Source of the DNA: Carassius auratus
Lineage: Eukaryota > Chordata > Actinopteri > Cypriniformes > Cyprinidae
DNA length: 64,000 nt
Direction: 5' to 3'
Assembly: GCF_003368295.1 (NCBI RefSeq)
Contig: NC_039256.1
Location: forward strand, 23,874,458-23,938,457
Part shown: in pieces, positions 50,701 to 57,317 of the stretch
How the letters are laid out: the number at the start of each line of letters is the position of its first letter
Position numbering within the stretch: position 1 is the first letter of the stretch
Program-made: the position numbers and the translations under genes
The notes under the pieces: model-generated
What the model was told of the DNA's origin: nothing
What the model saw: only the letters and a program-made list of their open reading frames with translations
The model's database searches: none

Positions 50701-51027
50701 CCTACATGAGTAAATGTCCTATGGGACCATTATGCATCTCACCTTTACAAATACCCACATATATTATAAATATCAAATCCTGCACACTGTCATTGAAACC
50801 AATTGTTGAAACAACTTATTTGCAAGCTGGAATCACGCAATGAATCGCAATCCAATCTGATATCTGATGACGTGCTCTCGCAACAGTTGTCGAGCACGAG
50901 AAAGATTGTGCACATGACACGAAACTCTAGATAACGGATTCAGACTGCCAAAAGATCCTCGCTAAAAACGTGTCTTACCTTCGGCTCGGGTCCGGAGATC
51001 CGACATAGTTCTCTGAACGGGTGGCAT
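1079..51027 (-). CDS. atp8a1: atp8a1, phospholipid-transporting P4-ATPase (5' part, exons 1-14, runs off window)
   Basis: Catalytic subunit of an aminophospholipid flippase that, with a CDC50/TMEM30 partner, moves phosphatidylserine (and some phosphatidylethanolamine) to the cytosolic leaflet of plasma, Golgi and endosomal membranes. The exons listed separately join in frame to 1295 nt (431 codons plus 2 nt), about 37% of the roughly 1160-residue family length. In order: cytosolic N-terminus (1-65), M1 (about 66-88), M2 (about 99-117), actuator domain with DGET at 189-192, M3 (about 294-315), M4 with PISL at 356-359 (the P4 replacement for PEGL of ion pumps), and the start of the P domain with DKTGT at 409-413. 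The phospho-acceptor Asp falls at 409, as in human ATP8A1. The N-terminal SEKTSLADQE and the grxcr1 neighbour favour ATP8A1 over ATP8A2. The rest of P, N and M5-M10 lie beyond base 1. Confidence 0.97.
1250..1430 (+). repeat. dispersed cyprinid AT-rich repeat (fragment)
   Basis: Contains the internal block CACATGATCCTTCAGAAATC followed by ATTCTAATATGCTGATTTGG, shared with the copy near 23990-24050. It fills most of intron 13. Confidence 0.6.
1506..1583 (-). CDS. atp8a1: atp8a1 exon 13
   Basis: Residues 377-402: DTDMLYEVSNTPAMARTSNL then NEELGQ. The MARTSNLNEELGQ stretch is the invariant P4 approach to the phosphorylation site. Acceptor ATTTTAG, donor CAG|GTACT; 78 nt, phase 0. Confidence 0.97.
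1959..2086 (-). CDS. atp8a1: atp8a1 exon 12 (M4, PISL)
   Basis: Residues 334-376: YGGAANFGLNFLTFIILFNN, LIPISLLVTLEVIKF and IQAFFINW. Contains M4 with the PISL motif at 356-359 that lines the lipid path in P4-ATPases. Acceptor TTTCCAG, donor TGG|GTGAG; 128 nt. Confidence 0.97.
2087..6078. other. atp8a1 intron 11
   Basis: About 4 kb of non-coding sequence. Apart from the repeat fragment at about 4105-4480 and a short GT run near 5581, I see no recognisable gene, RNA or complete element. Confidence 0.6.
4105..4480 (+). repeat. dispersed cyprinid AT-rich repeat (diverged copy)
   Basis: Shares with other copies in this window the order GAAAGAAGTCTCTTATGCTC, ATTTATTTGG, AATATTTCTGTGGAAACATG and AATGCATCCTAGCTAAAT, ending in an A-rich tract. 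Confidence 0.55.
6079..6244 (-). CDS. atp8a1: atp8a1 exon 11 (M3)
   Basis: Residues 279-334: NSTFPPLKLSNVERITN then a hydrophobic M3 (FQILMLFGCLLAISLVCS), then the exoplasmic loop IWKYQYGNEAWYMDLN. The loop is the most diverged part relative to human (IWNRRHSGKDWYLNLN). Acceptor TCTCCAG, donor AACT|GTAAG. Confidence 0.97.
6325..6436 (-). CDS. atp8a1: atp8a1 exon 10
   Basis: Residues 241-278: TVPLGPDQILLRGAQLRNTQ then WVHGIVVYTGHDTKLMQ, the conserved end of the actuator domain leading to M3. Acceptor TTTAG, donor CAG|GTAAT; 112 nt. Confidence 0.97.
6769..6896 (-). CDS. atp8a1: atp8a1 exon 9
   Basis: Residues 199-241, actuator domain: GLQITADIKDIDSLMRLSGR, then MECESPNRHLYEFVGNIRLDGH. Near-identical to human apart from conservative changes. 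Acceptor ACTCAG, donor CACAG|GTATG; 128 nt. Confidence 0.97.
6988..7057 (-). CDS. atp8a1: atp8a1 exon 8 (DGET actuator motif)
   Basis: Residues 175-198: EPQGMCYIETSNLDGETNL then KIRQ. DGET at 189-192 is the P4 dephosphorylation motif of the actuator domain, with Glu 191 as the catalytic residue. Acceptor ACTGTAG, donor CAG|GTGAT. Confidence 0.97.
7195..7556. repeat. dispersed cyprinid repeat copy with both inverted ends
   Basis: Begins GTTCAAAAGTTTGGGGTCAG and ends with the reverse complement form CCCAAACTTTTTAACA. This indicates that the family has inverted ends, as a non-autonomous DNA element would. Confidence 0.6.
7766..8595. mobile_element. TTAA-flanked non-autonomous DNA transposon (MITE), about 830 bp
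   Basis: Left end TTAAAAGGGTCATATGATGC and right end GCATCATATGATCCCTTTAA are near-perfect inverted repeats with TTAA at both borders. No transposase reading frame inside. It lies in atp8a1 intron 7. Confidence 0.75.
9971..10056. repeat. (AT)43 microsatellite
   Basis: 86 uninterrupted bases of AT, about 280 bp downstream (in gene sense) of exon 7b. Confidence 0.97.
10340..10413 (-). CDS. atp8a1: atp8a1 exon 7b (alternative, second of the pair)
   Basis: 74 nt, 24 codons plus AG: VSVGEVVRAANGDHLPAD then LIILSS, the match to the human reference exon. Donor CCAG|GTCAG. The acceptor TAATTAAG has a weak pyrimidine tract (the preceding bases are GC-rich), which may make this exon depend on regulation. 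It joins exon 8 to complete an AGT Ser codon, exactly as exon 7a does. Confidence 0.95.
11214..11287 (-). CDS. atp8a1: atp8a1 exon 7a (alternative, first of a mutually exclusive pair)
   Basis: 74 nt, 24 codons plus AG: VVVGDIVKVNGKDFVPAD then AILLSS. Acceptor TTTACAG, donor CCAG|GTAGA. Sequence, length and phase make it interchangeable with exon 7b (residues 151-175, front of the actuator domain). It resembles the exon variant with VGDIV, GK-E-Y and PAD that I recall in the mouse Atp8a1 reference, whereas 7b resembles the human reference (VAVGEIVKVTNGEHLPAD). Including both would add 148 nt and shift the frame. Confidence 0.92.
12341..12381 (-). CDS. atp8a1: atp8a1 exon 6
   Basis: Residues 137-150: completes a Val codon then LRNGAWEIVHWEK, identical to the human segment. 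Acceptor TTTGTAG, donor GAAG|GTACT. It ends in phase 0, so either version of exon 7 can follow. Confidence 0.96.
12764..12809 (-). CDS. atp8a1: atp8a1 exon 5
   Basis: Residues 122-136 plus one base: KRHNADSVVNKKETQ, matching human KRHKADNAVNKKQTQ. Acceptor TTTCAG, donor CAAG|GTAAG. A small 46-nt exon at the membrane-to-actuator linker. Confidence 0.95.
14296..14400 (+). repeat. dispersed cyprinid AT-rich repeat (end fragment)
   Basis: Carries the terminal GTTCAAAAAATTTGGGGTCA and the following T-rich tract. Confidence 0.55.
15459..15785. mobile_element. short inverted-repeat DNA element (MITE)
   Basis: Left side GTGTTGTCACGATACTAAAA and right side, read in reverse complement, GTGTTGGTACTAAAAAGGTA followed by TCGTGATACC. 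The internal part is GC-poor with no reading frame. Superfamily not assigned. Confidence 0.6.
15842..15940 (-). CDS. atp8a1: atp8a1 exon 4 (M1-M2 loop and M2)
   Basis: Residues 89-121: QIPDVSPTGRWTTLVPLLF followed by a hydrophobic M2 and VKEIIEDL. It differs from human at GRW (human GRY). Acceptor CAACAG, donor CTG|GTGAG; 99 nt, phase 0 at both ends. Confidence 0.97.
17223..17640 (+). repeat. dispersed cyprinid AT-rich repeat (long copy)
   Basis: Starts GTTCAAAAGTTTGGAGTCAG and retains GAAAGAAGCC, TTATTTGATCAAAAAG, ATTCCTGTGATGCAAA, GTGGAAACCATACATTTTTC and AATTTAATGGTCCTTG in the family order. Confidence 0.7.
17659..18122 (+). mobile_element. solo LTR of an LTR retrotransposon, 464 bp
   Basis: Begins TGTTATG and ends CATTACA (TG...CA termini with short inverted ends). 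It is flanked by a perfect 5-bp duplication GGAGC at 17654-17658 and 18123-18127. A polyadenylation signal AATAAA lies at 18069-18074, preceded by a (GTCAA)n run, which fixes plus-strand orientation. No internal retrotransposon body, so it is a solo LTR left by recombination. A 5-bp duplication suits Gypsy-type elements, but superfamily is inference. Confidence 0.8.
18000..18031. repeat. (GTCAA)n pentanucleotide array inside the LTR
   Basis: Six units of TCAAG/GTCAA in a row. Confidence 0.9.
18166..18525. mobile_element. TTAA-flanked MITE of the AGTTCACCC family
   Basis: Left end TTAAAGGTATAGTTCACCCA and right end GATGAACTATCCCTTTAA are inverted repeats with TTAA at the borders. It shares internal segments (GGAGGACG, GTTGAATAAAG, GGTTTGGGATGACATGAG) with the longer relative at 57907-58867. 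Confidence 0.8.
18530..19639 (+). pseudogene. 5'-truncated L2/CR1-type LINE, reverse transcriptase fragment
   Basis: Two frames at 18617-18780 and 18781-19524 encode recognisable non-LTR reverse transcriptase blocks: an NDYHPVALIPIIMKCFEQLV block, VPQGC, FADDTTVIG, WCADNNLLLN and NTSSLVKKAHQRL. The FADD motif has the YxDD-type catalytic aspartates. The 3' end carries the TTATCTAATCTAATC tail typical of fish L2 elements. The frame is broken at 18797-18818 by an 11-bp tandem duplication. The end of the RT domain is missing. The element is antisense to atp8a1 within intron 3 and is dead. Confidence 0.85.
19996..20095 (-). CDS. atp8a1: atp8a1 exon 3 (M1)
   Basis: Residues 55-88, including TFLPRFLYSQFRRAANSFF and then FIALLQ, the P4-ATPase signature leading into and through transmembrane segment M1. 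Acceptor TCTCCAG, donor CAA|GTAAG. The next exon begins with another Gln, giving the QQIPD context seen across the family. Confidence 0.97.
20620..21290. repeat. AT-rich region with degenerate internal duplication
   Basis: The phrase TTTCAATCAGAATAT recurs at about 20634 and 21219. Phrases like AATATTCTCAGCC(CA)CC recur near 20850 and 21150. Both are set in AAAATAAAATAC-type sequence. It looks like an old duplication. Confidence 0.45.
22880..23140 (+). repeat. dispersed cyprinid AT-rich repeat (copy)
   Basis: Contains TTTTTGAAAGAAGTCTTATA, AGCATTTATTTGAC, AATTTATTCCTGAAAAGG, GAAAGTTCAAAAGAACAGCA and ATGTCTTCACTGTCAC in the family order. Confidence 0.6.
23910..24240 (+). repeat. dispersed cyprinid AT-rich repeat (copy)
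   Basis: Starts GTTCAAAAAGTTTGGGGACA and contains CACATGATCCTTCAGAAATC, AATATGCTGAATTGCTGCTC and GTTGTGCTGCTTAATATT. Confidence 0.65.
24402..24516 (-). CDS. atp8a1: atp8a1 exon 2
   Basis: Residues 17-55. Reads GYEKTEDTSEKTSLADQED and continues to QPQFTKFCSNRV, closely matching the human N-terminal region up to FCNNHVS. Acceptor CCTCAG at 24517-24522, donor CAG|GTATG at 24401. Phase in 1, phase out 2. Forms the cytosolic tail before M1. Confidence 0.97.
25151..25177. repeat. (CA)n microsatellite
   Basis: Uninterrupted CA dinucleotides followed by GA/CAGA repeats. Confidence 0.9.
25343..25560 (+). mobile_element. left end of a TTAAAGGGGTTATTTCA-type DNA element
   Basis: Begins TTAAAGGGGTTATTTCAAAT and includes GGTGTATATGACTTTCTT, both familiar in cyprinid MITEs. 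The right end is not recognised. Confidence 0.5.
26600..26722. mobile_element. hAT-like terminal fragment, copy 1
   Basis: Ends TATTGACATCCCTA and shares TAAACGACGATCG and CATGGAAAT with a second copy at 48055-48163. Confidence 0.5.
27060..27149. mobile_element. hAT-type right terminus
   Basis: ATATCGGCCAAATGATATAT followed by CGGTCGACCTCTAG resembles the usual end of zebrafish-type hAT elements. No matching left end found in this window. Confidence 0.5.
28568..30376. mobile_element. second hAT-like element nested inside the first
   Basis: Left end TAGGGCTGGGATAAACGATT and right end ATATCGCACAGCCCTA are inverted, and both sides have the ATCG/CGAT-rich subterminal sequence typical of hAT MITEs. 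The flanking 8-mers (CGCACGAG, GTGCAGAG) do not match well, so the two ends may come from different insertions. Confidence 0.5.
29149..29402 (+). repeat. two-copy tandem duplication, unit about 130 bp
   Basis: Copy 1 from 29149 and copy 2 from 29281 both run GTGAAACTTTGG, TTTTTCTATCGTGT, AATATGCACAAGGGAG, GAGAGAGAGCAAGA, GCGCTC and GAAGACTGTGAGT, ending in GCGCGC. Confidence 0.85.
32804..33496. mobile_element. PIF/Harbinger-type MITE, 693 bp
   Basis: Left end GGGTGTACTCACACTAG and right end CTAGTGTGAGTACACCC are perfect inverted repeats. TAA flanks both sides (32801-32803 and 33497-33499), the 3-bp duplication expected for Harbinger. The interior is strongly CpG-rich with a second inverted motif (CCGTGCCGGAGCACGG / CGTGCTCCGGCACG). 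No transposase. Confidence 0.85.
34723..35310 (+). mobile_element. TTAAAGGGGTCATC-type DNA element, right end lost
   Basis: Begins TTAAAGGGGTCATCAGATAC and contains the family blocks CACAAGTTGATATGATTC, TCTCTTTAAATGCTAATGAG and, near 35235, GGGTGGATTTTTATTATTAT with AGGGTGGATGTGTACA. The right terminus is not visible. Confidence 0.6.
38735..38990 (+). mobile_element. unclassified dispersed repeat fragment
   Basis: Contains AGTCCCTCCGGGATTTAGCG, AATTTTTGTAATTGCCGCAG and TTTTGGGATTAGACCCATAC, which I recognise as a common cyprinid interspersed sequence. Class not assigned. Confidence 0.35.
39543..39671. repeat. (TAATA)n pentanucleotide array
   Basis: About 100 bp of near-perfect TAATA units, then TAATAATA variants. 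Confidence 0.95.
42218..42656 (-). mobile_element. 5' end of a P-element/THAP-type transposon
   Basis: On the minus strand it begins TTAAAGGGGGGGTGAAATGC and runs through a leader to an ATG at 42345 that opens MSQKKCVFGCEGKTTLHRL. This has the first Cys pair (C-x3-C) of a THAP zinc finger. The frame then enters an A-run at about 42270-42285 and stops making sense. The rest of the THAP domain and any transposase are absent. The assignment rests on remembered fish P-like elements. Confidence 0.55.
43036..43180. repeat. long palindrome, arms about 43 bp, loop about 55 bp
   Basis: Left arm GGCAGAGCGAACTTATCATC CATAGTGGTTCTCACGTAG. The right arm reversed is GGCAGAGCGAACTTATCATC CATAGTGTTCCTCACGTAG. 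Two mismatches only. Confidence 0.9.
43392..43419. repeat. (GT)n microsatellite
   Basis: Uninterrupted TG run followed by GAGAGA. Confidence 0.9.
43612..43670 (-). repeat. end fragment of the dispersed cyprinid repeat
   Basis: TTACTGACCCAAAACTTTTG followed by AACTATTGTGTATTTTAA is the family terminus in reverse orientation. Confidence 0.55.
45222..45570 (+). repeat. dispersed cyprinid AT-rich repeat (diverged copy)
   Basis: Starts TGTTGAAAAGTTTGGAATCA and includes the reverse-type block GATTTGGACTGGAGTAATGG CTGCTGAAAA, so it may be composite. (AT)n at about 45474-45490. Confidence 0.5.
47700..48050. repeat. poly(A) run, CCAGC/GCTGG-rich repeat and hAT-like end
   Basis: A run of A at about 47736-47760 is followed by repeated TGGTC, CCAGCT and GGCTGG motifs (AACCAGCTAAAACCAGCTTG, AGGCTGGTTTTAGC). 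These are followed by ATCGTGATTAG and ATTATCGTGCAGCCCTAC, a hAT-like terminus. Confidence 0.55.
48055..48163. mobile_element. hAT-like terminal fragment, copy 2
   Basis: Ends AAATTGACATCCCTA. Resembles the copy at 26600-26722, sharing TTTAAACGACGAT and CCATGGAAAT. Confidence 0.5.
50979..51027 (-). CDS. atp8a1: atp8a1 exon 1 (coding part)
   Basis: Encodes MPPVQRTMSDLRTRAE plus one base of a Gly codon. Human ATP8A1 starts MPTMRRTVSEIRSRAEG, so the start codon at 51027 is supported by homology. The donor is GAAG|GTAAG at 50978. The second ATG (residue 8) is also conserved as Val/Met in position but is not the likely start. The exon sits in a GC-rich stretch. Confidence 0.95.
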
Positions 51028-51400
51028 CGGTCCACCTGTCAAATGAACGCATAAAACTCCGCGTCGCGTTTCTCTCTTCCCCCGTCTAGGGATTTTAAGC
51101 GCCGGTGACCGTCACCAAAGTAGCTTTCCCCAACTCCCGTGACCAGTAACCATTTATTTAGTGTTAGGATTCATGTTGTTGTTGATGAACACCGATAGTT
51201 CCGCCCTCAATAACACGCTTCAGCATCAGCGCGCTAAACTAAAAGCCGAATCTCCGCAGAAGCCAGAACGCGCATGAATCGATAAGCGGTTAAAACATTG
51301 AATGTGAGCGAGCTCCGCCGCTTCACAAATTGGACCGTACCACCTAAGAGCGCAGAGGGGGACTAGTCGCAACATATCGCATGAAGACTGATCATTCTCA
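50980..51400 (-). promoter_or_regulatory. atp8a1: probable atp8a1 5'UTR and CpG-rich promoter region
   Basis: From the atp8a1 start codon upstream (to higher coordinates) the sequence is clearly richer in CpG than the surrounding AT-rich DNA, for example around 51055-51120 and 51195-51320. This is the expected location of the first exon leader and a CpG-type promoter. No TATA box or transcription start can be assigned by eye. The boundary is approximate. Confidence 0.4.
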
Positions 51401-52721
51401 CTCTGAATAACATCAGTTACTTATAAAAACAGTATCTCTGTAAGTTCAAATAAAACCAGGTCTCAAGATTTACAAAATATGATTCACCTTATGCTAAATA
51501 AAAACTAAACCAAAATATTTCCCCTAATATGATCTGTTTTAAAAAGGTCTGCTGGAGATTCCCTCTCTGCAGTTACTCTTATTGTTTCGAAGGGGATTGC
51601 AGAGACAATGACAGCCCACTATTTCTTTATTTTAGGCCCTGAAGCAATCACGACTCTTCAATTGCCTCTCATATTGCAGCCGGGAAATATTATGGCTTTG
51701 GTGATATGATGAGGGTTGCTCTCAACAAGCCACATGTTGATGGACGAATTCTCCTGTTTCACGTTCGTCTTCTTGTTCAGGCCAACTGCTGTTAGTATTA
51801 GTGATGTTATTATAATTAGACAAATGGATCAAATTAAATGAACAAACACAGAACAGAACTCATATAATAACAATTACATTTTTTCATAAACATTTTGCCA
51901 TGTTTCCGCCTTTATTCTGAAACTGCATAAAAGCCTGAATAAGGCGCACACATCCATTTTGTATATCTTTCATTGTATTGTACTAATAATATAAGATATA
52001 TGAAATCGCAAGCCACAAATAATAACACGTCTTATTTCCAAAGCTTTTTTTTTCTCTCAATCTAGTGGGCATCCAGCCGCCTGCTCAGGGATTTGGGTCT
52101 ATTGCTCCTGAGGTTGCCTAGCAACAGTGACAAGATGCCTGCCTCTTTGATCATGTGCGCCGCGGTGTTATCTTTGAGCACAAATCAGTCTAAATAATGA
52201 CTCATCCTCTCAATACACACACAGACACGCGCTCTCATTCACAGACAGCTACAAATAGATCAAGCTTTATATGAATTATATATCAACACATGAACGTCCA
52301 ACCTCGTTCCCACCCTCCATCTGTGCTGATCAGAAGAACATTTTGTATAAACGCTGCATATAATAGAGCCTATGTAAAATGTGTATTGACACTGTACATT
52401 TATATAAATTATATAAAATACATGCAACTTCCCATTTCAAAAGTTGTCTTTTTAAATTAATATTACATCTGAAAATGAATAGGCCGCCTTTATGTAGCTA
52501 CTTCCTCACATAAATGTATTGTGTGGCTTCAAAAGTCTTGGAATAGCCTATAGCATGAGTCATGGATGACCTTTATTACTTATTACGTACTTTTGTAATG
52601 CTTTTGCATCCTTTTTGAGTAAACAATGACAGTATATTCATTTTGGAGTGACATATTTCTTCAGACTAAACAGCTCGGATAGTATATAGAGAGATATTCT
52701 AGAGAGAGAGGTTGGTAAATA

Positions 52722-52821
<100 letters not shown>

Positions 52822-54489
52822 TTGTAATTCAATTAAAAAGAGGAAAAAAAGAACCGTTCAATTAATCAAAACATCTTGACTCATTCATATAAGCTGCATG
52901 CACAAAATGTCAATGGTTCTTGCTATAAATCCATGGAGTGACGTCTCGCTCTCCACTAAAGAGGGCCTAGAATCTTCTGTGCTCATAGCTGTGGTCAGAG
53001 GGCATCTCTGTGATAAATCAGCCAGCTGCTCCATCAGAACACTCAGGCAACACAAGATCTGTATTCACCGCAGGCTATGAGTGTGATCTATGCTTATTGA
53101 CAGATTAGACTTACTGCATGTGGTCATGAAATATTAAACAGTGCCCATGCATGTATTTATAAATAGCATGTTTAATCCTTTCTCTTGAGAATGAGAATAT
53201 AGGTTTTGAACAGTGATATCCATATGAGTTCAAAATTGACTGGACTAGAATAAAATAAAAGGTTGTGCTTCAGACAAAAGCCAGAAAGGGTCATGAAGAG
53301 TATCAACAGCAACACCTGTCAGTCAACAGTCGGATGGCACCATCTGTCCTGGGCAGCGCTGGCAGTCTATCAACCGATATGATCAGAAATGCCCCTTAGA
53401 ATTGATGGATCTACTAACAATAGCTGAGAATTGTGGGATACTAAAGCATGGGTAAAAAAAAAAAAAAAAACAGACTTAGCAGATATTGACTGAGGAATCT
53501 AGTTAAAGCATAGACACTCTGCATGCTTAATTTGCTCATAAACTCTGTTTGTCTGAACATATAATGCACAGGGAAATATGGGCCCTAAAGAGATTGTCTG
53601 GATAAAAGAAATTATATATAGATTTGCAATTACTAGAGCTATTTCTAATAGTATTAAGTTTTGTTTGTATAGATTAATGTTTTTAGGTTAATTCAGATAT
53701 GTTAAATAATATTTTTGACTTTATTTAGATGCTATGTAGTATTGAATCATTCAAGCATCATATTAATTAAATCAGTTTATTCGACTATATAAATGCATGT
53801 TTCATTTTATGTGAGATTACATGATTTTAAATGCATTTTTACATTTATGCATTTATTTATGTGCAAAAACGTTTTATGATAAAAGTGCACTTTTAAACGA
53901 GTAAAGAACTTGTTCTGTAGATTGGTGCAATTCATTGCTCAGTAAGAGCAGACTCTGCCTCCTGCTGGAGAACTACTATCAGTGAGGCCATCGCATTTTG
54001 AATTGCCTGAGAACACTTTTTCAATTACACAAGCAATATTTACCACTTCTTTATCAGTCATACAATTCTCCATAATCCTCTTATAAAGTGACGAGCCACA
54101 GGTAATGAATTCCACAGTTAAGCTCTGAAGTTCATTTATTTAGTTCATTGAACCATATGTATAAATCACCTGAAATATTCAATTTAATCATGGGATTTAA
54201 ACCAAATTAATTCCTTAAATCACTGCAAACAACAAGGAATTATATTAATCTGCATTGTTCTTTATGGGATGGTTGGGTCAATCATCTCCACGACACATGA
54301 TGATCCCTGACTTAATATTTATAAATCATTCTTAAATATGCTTTCTTGGAGATTATTATTCTCTAAAATGCTTGGTTTGATGGTGATGACAGCAGTGCCA
54401 AAACAGAGATAATTATAAAACCCGAATTTAATAAATTGTACACATTATTACCAATTAACAGACAATTACAAATATATATTATTATAATT

Positions 54490-54563
<74 letters not shown>
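54490..54563. repeat. (ATT)n array
   Basis: About 24 uninterrupted ATT units. A complementary-sense (AAT)n array follows at 54676-54706, so the two could pair as a hairpin in single strands. Confidence 0.95.
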
Positions 54564-54675
54564 TAAAACATAATTTCCTTAATTTTAACACTTAAATATT
54601 GTAGAGGAAAATTTTATAAAAGGTAAAAACTCAAAATGAACTTTTCCACACTCTCAAACAAATAAAGAGAGATAA

Positions 54676-54706
<31 letters not shown>
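54676..54706. repeat. (AAT)n array
   Basis: About ten AAT units, opposite in sense to the array at 54490-54563. Confidence 0.93.
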
Positions 54707-55639
54707 GTACATTAAATAAAAGCAAAAAAAAAAAAAAATCATTCTAGAAAAAATGTACCATAAATAAGACACCTTACCAAAAACACACTTATTTTGTCTT
54801 ATTTTGTCTTTGTACACTAAGTATTTGTTCTTATGTCAGTCTATCAAATAATCTTATGCCAAACCTGAATGCTAACCAAAACCAACCTGACTGGTTGATT
54901 TGCATTGTTCCAGGAACATTAAGAATAGACACGAGCAGCCTTGAGCTCTGATCACCGACACTGACAAACACAAGTCCTGACGTGCCATCATTTAGTGAAA
55001 GACCTGCCTGAGAGGCAGAGCAAACTGGCACTGATTTAACAGAGAAGCAGGGGTGTGATTTAAAAACCCTGCACTGGAAACGATAGAGAGACACATATAT
55101 TTATGAGGGTGGATTTAAATTATAACTGGCAGAGCTGCTTTAGATGAGCTCTCCAGGTCATGGTTCACCATCGTCTTGTGATTTTGAGGAAATTGAAAAA
55201 TCCCTGGAATTAAATAGACTGGTATATTAACATGTGGCAGGAAACAAATGATTTATTAAACTTCAAAGTGAAATAGTCCAATATTCATAAGGCTGGATGC
55301 ATATGCAGGCAGTGACTCACTGCTGAGTATTTGTGTTAAACCTTTCGGTTCTTCTCATGATACTGTTTGAAATGCAAAGAGCATCTGATGTGACTGTGTG
55401 TGTAACGCAGATAACTCCTTTAAAGAGAAGAACCGACAGATCAACATGAAAAACAAGAGGGTAAAAAAATGCCTTTTTTGTTTGTCTGTTATTAGCCAAA
55501 ATTTTGTAATGAAATGTTGTCATTTTGTGCTAGTGATGCTTCAGAAAAAGTATGGCACTAAAATCTGTAATCAGCACGTAAGGTTCATGAGTGCAGTTTT
55601 CTTTCCTGTGTTGCTGTATTTTATGATGAAAGAATAAGT

Positions 55640-55870
55640 TTGCAAGAATAAGAATCAACATATAAGAATGATTTCTGAAGGATCTTGTGACACCAAAGAC
55701 TGGAGTAATGATGCTGAAAAATCAGCTGTGTCATCGCAAGAATAAATTTAATTATAAAATGTTTTAAAACAGAAAACAGTTATTTTAAATTGTAATAATA
55801 GTTCTTAATATTTTTACTGTATTATAAAATAAATACAACCTTGGTAAGAATAAGAGACTTCTAAAAATCT
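55640..55870 (-). repeat. dispersed cyprinid AT-rich repeat, reverse orientation
   Basis: Contains ATGATTTCTGAAGGATCTTG TGACACC, GACTGGAGTAATGATGCTGA AAA, and CCTTGGTAAGAATAAGAGAC, the reverse complement of family blocks. Confidence 0.6.
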
Positions 55871-56824
55871 AACACATAAAAAATATTTTAAATAAGCTAA
55901 ATCTTTCAAATATATCTGTAATTTTTGTCATTTCTGTAAAAATGCTAACTTAAAACAGCCTTTCTCTAGTACAGACTGTACATATAAAAAGTGACAATAT
56001 GCCTATAAAAATATGCCTATAAACGGCTCTATTTCAGGTAATGTATAATGTATTCCATATCCATCTACTGTAATGCAAGATGTCAGTATTGGCCAATTGA
56101 GCTCGCTAGCATGCAATAGGTTTCGGTCCACTTCTGCAGTGCCACTGTAGTAACAGAGCAGCTGTAGTTCTACCTGCAGCTCCACTGGAGGGCAGATGGG
56201 TGCAAATACCAGCCAATAACAGAAGAACTCCACTTCCCCTCATGCTCAAGCACAGCAGGTGAATGCATGCAGACCTAGCTGCAATCTTCTAAGTGGCTTA
56301 AAACTGCAGTGCAGTAAGAAGTTCTAAGATGCATTGAATATAAAAAGTCTCTCCATCTTACTGACAAGCAATCATACAAGATTTACCAGAACTTCTGGTT
56401 GCTCTGCAGGGCAAATCAATGTCCCTCTCAAAATCATATGCATGTAAAATACTGTCTCAGCTAACTAACATAACAAAACAAATGTTGAAGGGGAGTTATA
56501 CCCTGCTGTTTTGTGTATTAATTGTCCATACAATGAAAGCCATATTTTATTTATACAGTTTTATTTATTTTATTTTATTAATTTTTTTACATAAGAACTT
56601 CATTTACAAACTTTCTGTCTATGAGTCAAGGCTATTCACAGAAAAAAAGAGAAAAATATATGGCATGATGAATTATTAAACAGAATATCAGTTTCTTCAT
56701 GGTTGGTTTTCTCAGTAACCATGGCAAGGCCACATGCATTATTAAGATGTACAGGAACACTGCTGGTGAAGCTGATGCTAACTCGCAGATTAACCTATTT
56801 CCGGGTCTGTACGTTGTGGGAATC

Positions 56825-56845
56825 ATGGAGCAAATCCGGCGCTAA
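56825..56845 (+). promoter_or_regulatory. possible upstream ORF in the grxcr1 leader
   Basis: ATG GAG CAA ATC CGG CGC TAA, seven codons including the stop, 70 bp before the main start. Only relevant if the leader is transcribed and unspliced here, which the sequence does not prove. Confidence 0.3.
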
Positions 56846-56900
56846 GTATTTCCATCCACCAATGAAACTGAGGGATTAAAATCACCTTTTCTTTGTGGAG

Positions 56901-56906
56901 ATGTAA
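56901..56906 (+). promoter_or_regulatory. minimal start-stop element (ATGTAA) just before the grxcr1 start
   Basis: An ATG followed at once by TAA, ending 9 bases before the grxcr1 start codon. Start-stop elements are known to stall or deplete scanning ribosomes. Here the effect is inference. Confidence 0.3.
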
Positions 56907-56915
56907 GCCGACGCA

Positions 56916-57317
56916 ATGGAGGAGGCTTTGTTGACACCGGAGGATGGAAAAAGGCAGAAGAGGGTGAGATTCCGGGTGGCTTCTGGGAACAGCGGACGGG
57001 TTTTGAAAGAGATGTTTAAGCATGAAGGGCCCTCGGATTCCCTGGATTCAGACTGCACCAGTAGCTCCGAGGCGGACCGGGCCAGCACTCCATCCACTAG
57101 CGAGGAGGCGAACGGACACCTGTGTGGATTCTTGGGGTCGGAGTTGGATGACAGTGGAAGTGAGCCTGATGACATGCTGATGTTTGCAGGAGGAAGAGAC
57201 AAAGTGTTGAGTACCAAACGAGTGAATATCCTCAGCAAAAATGGGACAGTCCGGGGAGTCAAGCACAAAGTTAGTGCTGGCCAAATACTCTTTGATAACT
57301 TGGCTAAAAACAATGGG
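56916..57317 (+). CDS. grxcr1: grxcr1 exon 1
   Basis: Residues 1-134, from MEEALLTPEDGKRQKRVRFR to ILFDNLAKNNG. Serine/acid-rich middle (DSDCTSSSEADRASTPS) is likely disordered. Donor GGG|GTAAG at 57318, ending in phase 0. Confidence 0.96.

Larger units (their letters stand above)
24517..50978. other. atp8a1 intron 1 (about 26.5 kb)
   Basis: No coding exon was recognised between exon 1 and exon 2. The intron carries the transposons, palindrome and microsatellites listed separately. Much of the remaining unique sequence, for example 35320-38700, 40000-42150 and 43700-47700, shows nothing I can name. Confidence 0.7.
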
